DNA of 64,000 nucleotides from Clostridia bacterium (lineage in GTDB: Bacteria > Bacillota > Clostridia > Oscillospirales > CAG-272). Positions 17,260 through 26,932 of this stretch are shown piece by piece. A program made the position numbers and the translations under genes. The notes under the pieces were generated by a model, which saw nothing but the letters and a program-made list of their open reading frames with translations, had not been told where the DNA came from and did no database searches. Within the stretch, counting starts at the first letter, position 1; each line of letters begins with the position of its first letter. The DNA is taken from NCBI GenBank assembly GCA_017472255.1, contig JAFUQU010000038.1, positions 186,001 to 250,000 on the forward strand. The letters run 5' to 3'.

Positions 17260-18093
17260 TCATGTAAACAGTCCCGTGTGCGTCCGGCGATACTCCGACG
17301 GGGTCATTGCTTCGAACCTTTTCCACTGCCTGTGGAAATAGGACGCGCTGTCAAAGCCGGATTGCGCCGCCACCTCCGTCACCGGCAGAGAGGTATGCGC
17401 CAGCAGAGAGCGCGCGTATTCAAGGCGGCGTCTGGTGATGTACTCGGTGGGACGCAGACCAGTATGTCGGCGGAACAGTCGGCACAGATACTGCTCGCTG
17501 ATGCCGCCGCAGGCTTCGCAAATCATAGCCAGCGTCAGTTGCCCGCCAAAGGAGCGCTCCACGAAATCCACGGCGGTCTGCATCAGCAGACGGCTTCCAT
17601 CCCCGCGCTTTTCCACCGCTCTCTCCAGATCGACAGCCAGCTCACAAAGCAGATCATAGAGCTTCGCCGCCGCTCGGACGCGGTTCTGTTCGCTGCCCGA
17701 TGTCATAAGGCGGTACATTGCGTCAAAGCGCTCCGTTGTCTGAACCTCCGCCCGGGGCTGGAATATCAGAAATTCCCCGCCGAAGGGAAGCAGCGGCAGC
17801 GTTTCTTCCGAAAGCCCAACCAACACCCAATCCACCGTCCATCCGCCCGGCGCGGCATAAAAGGAATGCGGAACCGACAGCGGCGAATAAAACATAGTTC
17901 CCGCCGGGAGCAGCTGCCGCCGTCCCTCATATTCCAGAACGCCGCATCCCGCCACGGTATAATGCAGTTCAATCGCCATGTTTCCCCTCTCCCGGCAGAC
18001 CGGCTCCTGCTGATGTCCGACGCCGATTCCGCGTACATAAACCGGCATCGAAAACACCCGGTCGGCGGGAGGATAATAATTCACCTTTGGCAT
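17260..18093 (-). CDS. AraC-family transcriptional regulator
   Basis: The 277-residue protein has an N-terminal cupin sensor (about 30-150; IELHYTVAGCGVLEYEG) and two C-terminal helix-turn-helix units. The second includes LPVTEVAAQSGFDSASYFHR and the closing MTPSEYRR signature. It is divergent from the beta-helix/acetyltransferase and GH2 unit at 18317-22632. The 223-bp region between them holds a palindrome, so it probably senses a sugar released by those enzymes and activates them. Confidence 0.88.
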   Translation of the reverse strand: MPKVNYYPPADRVFSMPVYVRGIGVGHQQEPVCRERGNMAIELHYTVAGCGVLEYEGRRQLLPAGTMFYSPLSVPHSFYAAPGGWTVDWVLVGLSEETLPLLPFGGEFLIFQPRAEVQTTERFDAMYRLMTSGSEQNRVRAAAKLYDLLCELAVDLERAVEKRGDGSRLLMQTAVDFVERSFGGQLTLAMICEACGGISEQYLCRLFRRHTGLRPTEYITRRRLEYARSLLAHTSLPVTEVAAQSGFDSASYFHRQWKRFEAMTPSEYRRTHTGLFT

Positions 18094-18153
18094 AAAACCT
18101 CTCCGATTGTTTCAGATTCTTCACTTTGTATCAAATATTCTATTGAATCCTGT

Positions 18154-18182
18154 TTCATGATGTGATATTATTATATCATGAA
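18154..18182. promoter_or_regulatory. Nested palindrome between divergent genes, candidate operator
   Basis: TTCATGAT (18154-18161) and ATCATGAA (18175-18182) form a perfect 8-bp inverted repeat enclosing a second TGATAT/ATATCA palindrome. It sits in the AraC/fusion-gene intergenic region; a related TTCATCAT half-site follows at about 18210. Confidence 0.5.
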
Positions 18183-18316
18183 TTTACCTTTCATTTTATG
18201 GTTGGGAAATTCATCATACAATAAAAACTTCATTGTTCCGCCGCCGCACAGCGGTGGCATTGATTGTTTTTATTATATCACGCCGTCAGACGGATTTCAA
18301 GTCCTGGAGGCATATT

Positions 18317-20368
18317 ATGAATAACAAAAAACAGCAAATCATCGAAGCCATCGCCGCCATGTCGGCTCGCAATCAGAACGCGGCAGCCTCTCTCACAGAC
18401 CGCTGCTCACTCCTCGATTACACAGCCCTCACCCGCACCGAAAACGGCGTCACACTTTGGGACGACGCTTTGCAGACAGCGCTGAGAGAACACGAAATCG
18501 TCCTGATTCCCGCCCGTGAGGAACCGTACATGATCGGCTCGCAGATTGTCATCCCGTCGAACCGCCGCATCGAGGCAGCAGGCGCGGTTATCCGCCAGAC
18601 GCCCGACTGCACGCTGCTCATGCTGCGCAACGAGCATACGCAGAACGGCACCCACGCCCCCATCTCCCGCGAAAATCGTGACCGCAACATCTCCATTGTC
18701 GGCGGGCGCTGGGAGGAATCCCGCACAAAGCGTCTCGGCTACGGCTATTCGGGCAAATATGACGAGGCACGCAGCTTCTTCGGCGTTTCCACCCTCTTTT
18801 TCTTTAATAATATGGACGCCCTCACGCTGATCGATGTCACCTTTGCGCATACGGCGGGCTTTTCGGTACAGATCGGCGACATCACCGACGCGCACTTTGA
18901 GCATATCCGTTTTGAATCCTGCTATGCCGACGGTTTGCATATCAACGGCGGCTGTGAAAATATCCTCGTCTGGGATGTAAAGGGCGAGGTGGGCGACGAT
19001 CTGGTGGCGCTGAATATGTACGACTGGCAGAATTCGTCGGTGAACTTCGGTCCCACAAAGACGGTGCTCTGCGAAGATCTGGAGCTGTCCGCTTCCAGCA
19101 TCTACAAAGCCATCCGCATTGAGCCGGGTACCTATTATTACGACGACGGCAGCAGTGTGGACTGTTCGCTGACCGACGCCATTTTCAAGGGTATCCGGGG
19201 CATCCAGACCTTCAAGCTCTACTATCAGACCCCTTGCTATCCCATCGGCGGCGAACCCGAACGGGGCGCTGTAGGCAGCGCGGACAATCTTTTCTTCGAG
19301 GATATCGACATCGATCTGAACGCGCCTATCGACCGCTTCCACGAATATATGCACTCCGATCCCTTCCGCGGCAGCTTTGCCGGATTCGAGCTTGGCTCCA
19401 ACATCGGGCACATCACGCTGGAAAACATCAATATCCGGCTGTACAAGGACAAATTCCCCTACTCCTATCTGGTCTGCACCGGTCCAAAATCGGTGCGCAC
19501 CGGGGGAAATGAGATTTTCGACCCTTATCTGTCCAGCCGGGTGGGCGAACTGACGCTGAACAACATCACGCTGAACGGTCAGCCCGCCGCTTCCACCGAT
19601 CTGCTGGTGCGGGAAATCACCTTCGACGACCTCTATCACGACGGCCATTCCACCGCCTCCGGGCGAATCGGGCGGCTGACGCTGGACGGACGGGAAATCA
19701 ACCTAGGCAATCATATACGCGAGGAGGAGAAAATCTTCGCCGGACAGCTTTTCCATGCCGCCCATCCCGAGCTGAAAGCCATCAAGCTGCGCTCCCACAA
19801 GCTCTGCCGGGAATACAGCCTGTCCGACGAGGACGAGTATGAGAAGCGGGAGCGTCTGATGTATGAAATCGTTGGGGAAATGGGCGAAGGCGCATTCATG
19901 CAGGGACCGATTTACTTCCATTACGGCGTACACACAAAAATCGGTAAAAACTTCTTTGCCAACTATGATTTCACCGTACAGGACGATACTTGGGTCACTA
20001 TCGGCGACAACGTGGCCTTCGGTCCCAAGTGTACCATCGTCACGCCGATACATCCGCTGCTGCCCGACGAGCGCTATATGATGATCAACGAAAAAGGCGA
20101 GCGCAAGCGTCTGGTCTACGCTAAGCCTGTAAAGATCGGTAGCGACTGCTGGTTCGGCGCCGGCGTAACCGTATGCTCGGGCGTCACCATCGGCGAAGGC
20201 TGCGTCATCGGCGCGGGAAGCGTGGTTACGCGGGACATTCCGCCCCACAGCTTTGCAGCGGGCAATCCCTGCCGGGTGAAACGCACCATCACCGAAGCGG
20301 ACAGCATGAAGTACAAACCGGAAATTTTAGCGGACAACCGCGTTATCGAACAAGGAGACGAATCATGA
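18317..20368 (+). CDS. Fusion of a parallel beta-helix glycosidase-like domain and a LacA/Maa-type O-acetyltransferase
   Basis: The ATG at 18317 follows TGGAGG (18305-18310). The 683-residue product joins two modules. Residues 1 to about 470 resemble right-handed parallel beta-helix (GH28/pectate-lyase-like) proteins, with repeated N/D-rich turns such as LTLIDVTF, ISIVGGRWEES and TLENINIRL. Residues about 500-683 form a hexapeptide-repeat acetyltransferase: VTIGDNVAFGPKCTI, TPIHPL with the likely catalytic His, the loop around RLVYAKPVKIG, and GEGCVIGAGSVVTRDIP. There is no signal peptide. The gene overlaps the GH2 gene by 4 bp (ATGA). Which glycan is cut or acetylated is unknown; both modules are called from motif pattern only. 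Confidence 0.75.
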   Translation: MNNKKQQIIEAIAAMSARNQNAAASLTDRCSLLDYTALTRTENGVTLWDDALQTALREHEIVLIPAREEPYMIGSQIVIPSNRRIEAAGAVIRQTPDCTLLMLRNEHTQNGTHAPISRENRDRNISIVGGRWEESRTKRLGYGYSGKYDEARSFFGVSTLFFFNNMDALTLIDVTFAHTAGFSVQIGDITDAHFEHIRFESCYADGLHINGGCENILVWDVKGEVGDDLVALNMYDWQNSSVNFGPTKTVLCEDLELSASSIYKAIRIEPGTYYYDDGSSVDCSLTDAIFKGIRGIQTFKLYYQTPCYPIGGEPERGAVGSADNLFFEDIDIDLNAPIDRFHEYMHSDPFRGSFAGFELGSNIGHITLENINIRLYKDKFPYSYLVCTGPKSVRTGGNEIFDPYLSSRVGELTLNNITLNGQPAASTDLLVREITFDDLYHDGHSTASGRIGRLTLDGREINLGNHIREEEKIFAGQLFHAAHPELKAIKLRSHKLCREYSLSDEDEYEKRERLMYEIVGEMGEGAFMQGPIYFHYGVHTKIGKNFFANYDFTVQDDTWVTIGDNVAFGPKCTIVTPIHPLLPDERYMMINEKGERKRLVYAKPVKIGSDCWFGAGVTVCSGVTIGEGCVIGAGSVVTRDIPPHSFAAGNPCRVKRTITEADSMKYKPEILADNRVIEQGDES

Positions 20369-22632
20369 AAAAAATCTGTATTTCCAAAGGCTGGAGTATG
20401 CACGCTCCCGGCATAAACGGCTGGGTACCCGTTGACCTGCCCAATGACTACTCAGTCACACAGCCCCGCAGCGCGTCCGCGCCCGGCGGCGGAAGCAACG
20501 GCTTCTTTCAGGGCGGCATCGGTCATTATGTGAAAGACATCAATCTCACCCTGGGACGCCGCTATATCCTCGACGTGGACGGCGCTTATATGTGTACCAC
20601 CGTCAAGCTCAACGGCTATCACCTGATTATGCATCCCCACGGCTACACCCCTCTGCTGGTCGATCTGACAAAGCGCGCCAAGGACGGCAGCAATAAGCTG
20701 GAGCTGTCCACCAACGCGCTCCAGCCCTCCACCCGCTGGTACTCCGGCGCGGGCATCTACCGCGATGTTTTCCTGTGGGAAGGCGGCGATATCCGAATCG
20801 AGCCGTGGGATCTCTTTGTCAGCACGCCTACGCTGGACACGGTCAGCGCAGCCTGCGAAATCAGCGCCGATCGGGACGCTTCGGTTACACTGCGCGCCCA
20901 CATTCTCGACGCCGAGGGCAAAACCGTCGCATCCGCCGAAGCAGCCGTTGACGCCAAGTCCGGCGAAAAAACGCCCGCTTCCCTCTCCTTCAAAGTGGCG
21001 GACGCCCATCTGTGGGACACGGAAAATCCCTACCTCTACACTCTGCGCGCCGTCATTTTGGAGGGCGATGCCGAGCTGGACACCGCCGATGTAACCTTCG
21101 GTATCCGCACCGTATCCGCCGACGCGAAGAACGGTCTTCTGCTCAACGGCAAGTCCATCAAACTGCGCGGCGGTTGTATCCACCACGATCACGCGGTGCT
21201 GGGCGCGGCTGACTTCCCCGCCGCCTGCTATCGCAAGCTGTCCCGGCTGAAGGCTACTGGTTTCAACGCTCTGCGAATCGCTCACAACCCGCCGTCCCTC
21301 CAGCTGCTGGAGATGTGCGACCGCATGGGCATCCTCGTCATGGACGAAGCCTTCGACTGCTGGCGTCAGGAAAAGGGCGGCAGCCTGAACTATCACGTCT
21401 GGTTTGAGGATTGGTGGGCGCGCGACATCTCCTACATGGTCAAGCGCGACCGCAATCATCCCTGTGTCATCAGCTACTCCATCGGCAACGAAATTCCCGA
21501 GAGCGGCGGCTGGACAGACGGCGACGAGTGGTCGGCAAAGCTGGCGGCCGAGATCCGCAGCTACGACAACACCCGCCTTGTTACCTCCGCCACCTATCAG
21601 ATGGGCGACGGTAAGACATGGGCAGAGCGCACCAAGGGGTATTTCGCACCGCTGGACATCAGCGGCTACAATTATATGTACGATCGCTATGAGTCGGATC
21701 ATGAACTGTTCCCCGACCGGGTGATCTGGGGCTCGGAAACCCACGCGATCAACTTCTACAGTTCCTGGCAGACAGTGCTAAACAACAGCTATGTCATCGG
21801 CGACTTTACCTGGACGGCCTACGATAATCTGGGCGAGACCGGAACCGGACGCTCCTGCTGGGCGCGGGACGGTCACATTCCGGGCATCAGCCTGGCGGGT
21901 TATCCCTGGCGCTCCTGCTATCAGGGCGACCTCGACCTCTGCGGCTACCGCAGACCCCAGTCCTACTTCCGCGAAGCCGTTTGGATCGGCGGCACCGAGC
22001 CACGCATCTTCACCACCCATCCCGAGCATTACGGCGAAGGCTTCTCGGGCACGGGCTGGCACTGGTACGATGTGCTGGACAGCTGGACGTTCGACGACAA
22101 ATATCTGGGCAAGCCGGTGAAGTGCGAGGTCTACACCGACGCGGACGAAATCGAGTGGTTTGTCAACGGCAGACGCCTCGGCACAAGCAAGCCCGAAAAG
22201 GTCATCGCCACCTTTGATATTCCCTACGAGAAGGGCAAAATTTCGGTCATCGCGTACAAGAACGGCGAAGTCTGCGGCAAATCCTCGCTGCATACGGTGG
22301 GCGCACCGGCGGCGGTAAAGGTGGAAGCCGAAACGGCATCGCTGGCGGCGGACAATCGTGATCTATGCTATTTCGACATCACCGTTGTTGACGAAAACGG
22401 CGACCGTGTACCCGACGCAAAGAGCGCACTGACCTGCATCGTGGACGGCGGCGAGCTGATGGGCATCTTCAGCGGCGATCCGGCGAATGAGGATCGGTAC
22501 GGCTCCAACGCCTGCCATGCCTTTGAGGGACGCGCGGTGGCAATCGTGCGCACCACGAAGCCCGGTCAGGTGAAAGTAACCGTAGGCAGTGCAGGACTGC
22601 TCTCCGGCAGTGACACCGTGACCGCAGAGTAA
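20365..22632 (+). CDS. GH2-family glycoside hydrolase (beta-galactosidase-like)
   Basis: Translation starts at the ATG at 20365 within the stop of the fusion gene, after AAGGAGACG. The 755-residue enzyme has the GH2 order of N-terminal jelly-roll, Ig-like domain, TIM barrel and C-terminal Ig-like domains. The acid/base is in YSIGNEIPES (Glu about 376) and the nucleophile in IWGSETHA (Glu about 458). It lacks a signal peptide, so it should act on imported oligosaccharides. Members cleave beta-galactosides, glucuronides or mannosides; I cannot choose among these. Overlap with the upstream fusion implies the two act on the same substrate. Confidence 0.88.
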   Translation: MKKICISKGWSMHAPGINGWVPVDLPNDYSVTQPRSASAPGGGSNGFFQGGIGHYVKDINLTLGRRYILDVDGAYMCTTVKLNGYHLIMHPHGYTPLLVDLTKRAKDGSNKLELSTNALQPSTRWYSGAGIYRDVFLWEGGDIRIEPWDLFVSTPTLDTVSAACEISADRDASVTLRAHILDAEGKTVASAEAAVDAKSGEKTPASLSFKVADAHLWDTENPYLYTLRAVILEGDAELDTADVTFGIRTVSADAKNGLLLNGKSIKLRGGCIHHDHAVLGAADFPAACYRKLSRLKATGFNALRIAHNPPSLQLLEMCDRMGILVMDEAFDCWRQEKGGSLNYHVWFEDWWARDISYMVKRDRNHPCVISYSIGNEIPESGGWTDGDEWSAKLAAEIRSYDNTRLVTSATYQMGDGKTWAERTKGYFAPLDISGYNYMYDRYESDHELFPDRVIWGSETHAINFYSSWQTVLNNSYVIGDFTWTAYDNLGETGTGRSCWARDGHIPGISLAGYPWRSCYQGDLDLCGYRRPQSYFREAVWIGGTEPRIFTTHPEHYGEGFSGTGWHWYDVLDSWTFDDKYLGKPVKCEVYTDADEIEWFVNGRRLGTSKPEKVIATFDIPYEKGKISVIAYKNGEVCGKSSLHTVGAPAAVKVEAETASLAADNRDLCYFDITVVDENGDRVPDAKSALTCIVDGGELMGIFSGDPANEDRYGSNACHAFEGRAVAIVRTTKPGQVKVTVGSAGLLSGSDTVTAE

Positions 22633-22635
22633 ATA

Positions 22636-22674
22636 CACAAAGCACCGCGGAGTCAAGCTCCGCGGTGCTTTGTG
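22636..22674. terminator. Bidirectional terminator
   Basis: A perfect 17-bp stem (22636-22652 with 22658-22674; core AAAGCACCGCGGAG) with a 5-nt loop sits between the convergent GH2 and Spo0A genes. Confidence 0.92.
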
Positions 22675-22675
22675 C

Positions 22676-23473
22676 TTACCGTATAACGCCCAGCCGCAGC
22701 TTGTCTGCGATCATGGCGATGAACTCCGAGTTCGTCGGTTTGCCGCGCTGGCGGCTGATGGTGTATCCGAAGTAATCGTTCAGAATCTCCAAATCGCCTC
22801 TGTCCCACGCCACCTCGATGGCATGGCGGATGGCGCGCTCCACGCGAGATGTGGTGGTGGAAAAACGCTTGGCAACGCTGGGATAAAGCGACTTGGTCAC
22901 GAAGTTGATGATCTCGGGATCCTCCACCGTCAGCTTGATGGCGCAGCGCAGATAGGTGTAACCCTTGATGTGCGCCGGAATGCCCACATTGTGCAGAATG
23001 CGGGTGATTTGGGTTTCAAGCGGCTCATGGGGATCGAACTGCCCCTGCCCGGACGAACGATGATCGCTTTCCTCCTCCGCGTGCTGCTCATTCATCACAT
23101 GAAAGACCGCTTCGCAGAAATCGGTGGCACTGTAGGGCGCGATCAGATATGTGACCTTGTTCGCCTTGCAGATGTCGGACAGCATGGCTTCGCATTCGGT
23201 GGTGCCCAGATAGATAAAGGGCGTAGGAAAGCCGCCGCTGCGCTCTGCACGGCGATTCTCGCTGTACAGCAGACGGATGCCACTGCCGCCGTCCAGCATG
23301 GCATCGCAGACGATCAGTTGAAACCGGCTGCATATGATATGGTTCTCGGCAGCATCCATATCCGCCGCCTCGGTGATGTGTATGAAGCCCAGCCGCCTGA
23401 GCAGGCTAACCACATCGCCGCGCTTGTTGTCATCCGCGATGCAGACCAGCAGATTATTCTGAATATCCAGCAT
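22676..23473 (-). CDS. spo0A: Spo0A-type sporulation response regulator with altered receiver
   Basis: The 265-residue protein has a CheY-like receiver (about 8-125) and a Spo0A_C DNA-binding domain (about 150-262). The latter is clear from [15 protein letters not shown], the recognition region [20 protein letters not shown], and [17 protein letters not shown]. The receiver keeps the acidic pair Asp14/15, the phospho-acceptor Asp57 and Thr91. The conserved lysine before the Pro of the KPF motif is replaced (IAPYS, Ala112). In endospore formers Spo0A is the master switch for sporulation. The gene has a leftward promoter at 23541-23569. Confidence 0.85.
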   Translation of the reverse strand: MLDIQNNLLVCIADDNKRGDVVSLLRRLGFIHITEAADMDAAENHIICSRFQLIVCDAMLDGGSGIRLLYSENRRAERSGGFPTPFIYLGTTECEAMLSDICKANKVTYLIAPYSATDFCEAVFHVMNEQHAEEESDHRSSGQGQFDPHEPLETQITRILHNVGIPAHIKGYTYLRCAIKLTVEDPEIINFVTKSLYPSVAKRFSTTTSRVERAIRHAIEVAWDRGDLEILNDYFGYTISRQRGKPTNSEFIAMIADKLRLGVIR

Positions 23474-23540
23474 GATTCTGTTACCTCATTATTTTAATTA
23501 TTTTCGCCTGTACGAATTTATGACCTTAAGTCATGTATTT

Positions 23541-23569
23541 ATTTTACCATATTTTTGATGAAATATCAA
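23541..23569 (-). promoter_or_regulatory. Sigma-A type promoter of the Spo0A gene
   Basis: On the minus strand TTGATA (23564-23569), 17 bp and TAAAAT (23541-23546) lie about 70 bp upstream of the Spo0A start. Confidence 0.6.
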
Positions 23570-23727
23570 TAGATGTCATACATAATCCTATGCCAAACTT
23601 TTTTGTCGGAATTTATATAGATTTAACAGACCAGCACGTATTTTCCAAATCAGGATGTTAAATTTATGAAAATCGCCGATTAAAGCGAACCGCGTATCTT
23701 TTTATCAAAAAGAAGTTCGGATTTTAC

Positions 23728-23756
23728 TTGACATTAAAGCGGTAATGTGGTACAAT
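23728..23756 (+). promoter_or_regulatory. Sigma-A type promoter
   Basis: TTGACA (23728-23733), 17 bp and TACAAT (23751-23756) precede the SGNH esterase/GH78-like operon. Confidence 0.75.
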
Positions 23757-23791
23757 TGCCCTAACGAATTTTCATTAAAGGAGAAACACAG

Positions 23792-24799
23792 ATGAAAATC
23801 TATCGCTGCACCGACACACCGCTGGAAGTGCATGGTGTCCCTTTCTTCCATAACAATCAAATTTTTGAGCGTGTTCCCGCCGAAATACGCGCACAGCTTC
23901 CCAGCCTTAGCTTCCTCGGCAGACGCTGCCCCGGCGCACGGATATGCTTCCGCACCAACTCTCCCAAGCTGACCGTGAAAATGGAGCTGGAGACCTTCTC
24001 CCCGGACGTTGGTATGTCGATCTTCGCCTGCCAGTCTGCCAATGTGCTTATCGGTCCCCGCCCCACCGCACGCTTCGCGGGACTGGTGAACCCGCCGAAC
24101 TATCAGACGAAAACGGCTTCGAAGACCTTCTCCAAATCGTCGGAGATGGAGGATGTCACCATCTTCCTGCCCCGCAACGAGGTGGTCGCCGATTTTTCCA
24201 TCGAAGTGGAGGACGACGCCATCGTGGAAGCACCCACGCCCTATCGGTATCCGCCGATCCTCTATTACGGCTCGTCCATCACCGAAGGCGGCTGCTGCGC
24301 CCGGCTGACCAACGCCTACAACGCCATCATCTCCAACCATCTGAATGTGGACTATTACAACTACGGCTTCTCCGGCAGCGCCAGAGGTGAGCTGATCATG
24401 GCCGATCTGATTAACACCATTCCCATGAGCATCTTTGTCTACGACTACGACCACAACGCTCCCAGCGCGGAGCATCTGCGCAATACCCATGAACCTTTCT
24501 TCCGCCGCATCCGCGAGAAGAATCCCAATCTGCCGGTTGTCATGATGAGCAAGCCCGACTTCGATTATTCGCCTGACAACGCTGTCCGCCGCGACATCAT
24601 CCGCACCACCTACGAGCACGCATTGGCTGACGGCGACAAAAACGTCTGGTTCATCGACGGTCAGACCTTCTTTGGCGACACCGACCGCCACTTCTGCACC
24701 GTAGACTGCTGTCATCCCAACGATCTAGGCTTCTACCGCATGGCTATGGTTGTGGAACCCGTGATCAAAGCCATCCTCGAAAACAATTATCCAAATTAA
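23792..24799 (+). CDS. SGNH/GDSL-family esterase
   Basis: The 335-residue protein has an N-terminal beta-sandwich module (about 1-150) and a C-terminal SGNH hydrolase domain. Block I is YYGSSITEGG with the nucleophile serine. Block II glycine lies near GFSGSARGE. The catalytic Asp/His pair is in DCCHPNDLG. This architecture occurs in carbohydrate esterases that remove acetyl groups from plant glycans. There is no signal peptide. It is 15 bp upstream of a GH78-like gene and shares its promoter, so deacetylation of a rhamnose-containing oligosaccharide is a reasonable but untested role. Confidence 0.82.
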   Translation: MKIYRCTDTPLEVHGVPFFHNNQIFERVPAEIRAQLPSLSFLGRRCPGARICFRTNSPKLTVKMELETFSPDVGMSIFACQSANVLIGPRPTARFAGLVNPPNYQTKTASKTFSKSSEMEDVTIFLPRNEVVADFSIEVEDDAIVEAPTPYRYPPILYYGSSITEGGCCARLTNAYNAIISNHLNVDYYNYGFSGSARGELIMADLINTIPMSIFVYDYDHNAPSAEHLRNTHEPFFRRIREKNPNLPVVMMSKPDFDYSPDNAVRRDIIRTTYEHALADGDKNVWFIDGQTFFGDTDRHFCTVDCCHPNDLGFYRMAMVVEPVIKAILENNYPN

Positions 24800-24814
24800 T
24801 AAAGGAGAGAAATC

Positions 24815-26905
24815 ATGCCCCGTTTCAAACTTGCCCAGCCTGTCTTCATCAAGGAAAAGAGCCGCGAAATGAACTACACCGCCGGCTTTGTCACCAAATT
24901 CAACGCCGTAGAGGGCGCTGTGTACACCCTCAATATCACTGGCGCGTCCTATTATCGTATCTACCTGAACGGTGAATTCCAGCTCTACGGTCCGGCACGC
25001 GGTCCTCACGGCTATGTCCGCGTGGACAGCATCAAGCTGCCCGTCAAAGCAGGCGAAAACACCCTCGCCATCGAACTGGCAGGCTACGCCATCCCCTCCT
25101 TCTATTCCATCGATCTGCCCTCCTTCGTACAGGCCGAGCTGTACGAAAACGACGAGCTGATCCGCTACACCGGTCGCGACTTCAAGGGCGTCACCCTGAC
25201 CTCCCTCAAGCTGCAAAAGGTCTGGCGCTACAGCTTCCAGCGCGACTTCACCGAGGTCTGGGATCTGACCTCCCCGCTGGCAGGCTGGAAGAACGGCGAC
25301 TTCAAGGGGGAGGAGTTGGCTATCGTCGATTACGGCTGCGACCTGCTCGACCGCGATTTCAAGCTGCCCGACCTGTCCCTCGACAACGACGCCGCTTATG
25401 TCGCCTCCGGCGTGCTGAAAGAGATTCCGAACAGACAGCCGGTGTTCAACCGTTTTATGAACCCGTCGGTGCACTTCCGCTGCTTCAAGTCCGACGAGCT
25501 TTGCTGCAACCCCATTGCCTATCTGGATAAGGATTACGTCCCGGATACGTCCATCTCCACGGTTCTGACCGCCGGACAGTATGCGCAGTACAACTTCGGA
25601 CACATCACCACCGGTTTCCTGCGTACCAAGGTCAGCGTCACCGAGCCGACGGTGCTTTATGTAATCTTCTCCGAGCGCATCCGCAACGAGCGCGTGGACT
25701 TCGGCAACGGCGCGCTGTCATTTATCAACATTCTCAAATACACCCTGCCCGTAGGCGAGCATCAGCTGGAATCCTATGAGCCTTACTCGCTGATGCACGC
25801 GGCGGTGGTGGTGGAATCCGGCTGCGCACAGGTGGAAACCGTCGGTCTCCGCCGTTTCGTTTATCCGGCTGTCCCGGTCAAGGCGCCTACCGACGATCCC
25901 ATGCTGGAAGTCGTCATGAATGCCGCCTTTGAAGCCTTCCGTCAGAACACGCTGGACTGCTTTATGGACTGTCCCGGTCGTGAGCGCGGCGGCTGGCTCT
26001 GCGACAGCTACTTCACCGGAAAAGCCGCCCTGCTCTTTACCGGTGACACCGAGGTGGAACGCGCTTTCCTGGAGAACTTCCGCGTGGCAAAATACTTCCC
26101 CTACATTCCGGACGGACTGCTGCCCATGTGCTACCCCGGCGACAGCGCCAACGGAAGCACCATCCCTCAGTGGACGATGTGGTATATCATCGAACTGGCC
26201 GAGTTTGGCAAGCGCGGCGGCGATACCAAACCCTATGCCGCTCTGCTGACAAAGATTCTGAACTTCTTCTCCAAATACGAGAATGCCGACGGCCTTCTGG
26301 AAAACCTGCCCGGCTGGAACTTCGTCGAATGGTCGAAGGCCAACAACTGGACAAAGGATGTCAACTATCCTACTAATATGCTTTATGTCCGCGTGCTGCG
26401 CGACTGCGCAGGAATGCTGGATAGCCCCGAGCTGGCTGAAAAGGCGGATAAGATTGCCGTCACCATCGTCAAACAGTCCTTCGACGGCAGCTTTTTCGCC
26501 GACCACGCGGTGCGCCGTCCCGACGGCAGCCTGGAACGCTGTAAAGATTATTCCGCCATTTGTCAGCATGAGGCTGCTCTGTTCGGCATCATCGACATCG
26601 ACGCGCCGCAGTACGCAAAGATCAAGGACGCAGTGTCCAACTCCTTTGGCTTTGGCGACGCGGGCGTGGAGGGTATCGAACCGCTGGATTTGTTCGTCGG
26701 CTATGCCGTCCGCGTGGAGCTGCTGCTGAAAATGGGTCTGTATCAGAAGAATCTGGACGAAATCAAGCTGCTCTATGGTCAGACCATGGGTGAGAAAACC
26801 GGCACCTTCTGGGAGCATCACCATGACAGAGACAGCCTGAACCACGGCTTCTCGTCCTTTATCGCCTGTGCAGTGCTTGAATGCCTGAACAAGCTGAACG
26901 GTTAA
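24815..26905 (+). CDS. GH78-like (alpha-L-rhamnosidase superfamily) protein
   Basis: The 696-residue protein begins with a beta-sandwich domain (YRIYLNGEFQLYGPARGP). It carries the barrel-entry motif DCFMDCPGRERGGWLCD that corresponds to the DCPQR-E-GWTGD motif of GH78, and ends with WEHHHDRDSLNHGFSS. AAAGGAGAG precedes the ATG. It diverges strongly from the other GH78 protein in this window, so its sugar specificity may differ. No signal peptide is present, and it forms an operon with the SGNH esterase. It could also belong to a neighbouring GH family with the same (alpha/alpha)6 fold. Confidence 0.75.
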   Translation: MPRFKLAQPVFIKEKSREMNYTAGFVTKFNAVEGAVYTLNITGASYYRIYLNGEFQLYGPARGPHGYVRVDSIKLPVKAGENTLAIELAGYAIPSFYSIDLPSFVQAELYENDELIRYTGRDFKGVTLTSLKLQKVWRYSFQRDFTEVWDLTSPLAGWKNGDFKGEELAIVDYGCDLLDRDFKLPDLSLDNDAAYVASGVLKEIPNRQPVFNRFMNPSVHFRCFKSDELCCNPIAYLDKDYVPDTSISTVLTAGQYAQYNFGHITTGFLRTKVSVTEPTVLYVIFSERIRNERVDFGNGALSFINILKYTLPVGEHQLESYEPYSLMHAAVVVESGCAQVETVGLRRFVYPAVPVKAPTDDPMLEVVMNAAFEAFRQNTLDCFMDCPGRERGGWLCDSYFTGKAALLFTGDTEVERAFLENFRVAKYFPYIPDGLLPMCYPGDSANGSTIPQWTMWYIIELAEFGKRGGDTKPYAALLTKILNFFSKYENADGLLENLPGWNFVEWSKANNWTKDVNYPTNMLYVRVLRDCAGMLDSPELAEKADKIAVTIVKQSFDGSFFADHAVRRPDGSLERCKDYSAICQHEAALFGIIDIDAPQYAKIKDAVSNSFGFGDAGVEGIEPLDLFVGYAVRVELLLKMGLYQKNLDEIKLLYGQTMGEKTGTFWEHHHDRDSLNHGFSSFIACAVLECLNKLNG

Positions 26906-26932
26906 GCGCAGCATACAATGCACCATTGAAAT

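Larger units (their letters stand above)
23474..23791. other. 318-bp AT-rich divergent intergenic region
   Basis: No coding sequence is apparent here. The region contains the leftward Spo0A promoter, the rightward esterase promoter, and a small hairpin (ATGAC/GTCAT near 23520-23534) in the presumed Spo0A leader. Nothing else of note was seen. Confidence 0.6.

Noticed and set aside
18407..19648. A 413-codon leftward frame opposite the beta-helix domain
   Set aside because: Shadow of the fusion gene, whose motifs on the other strand are clear.
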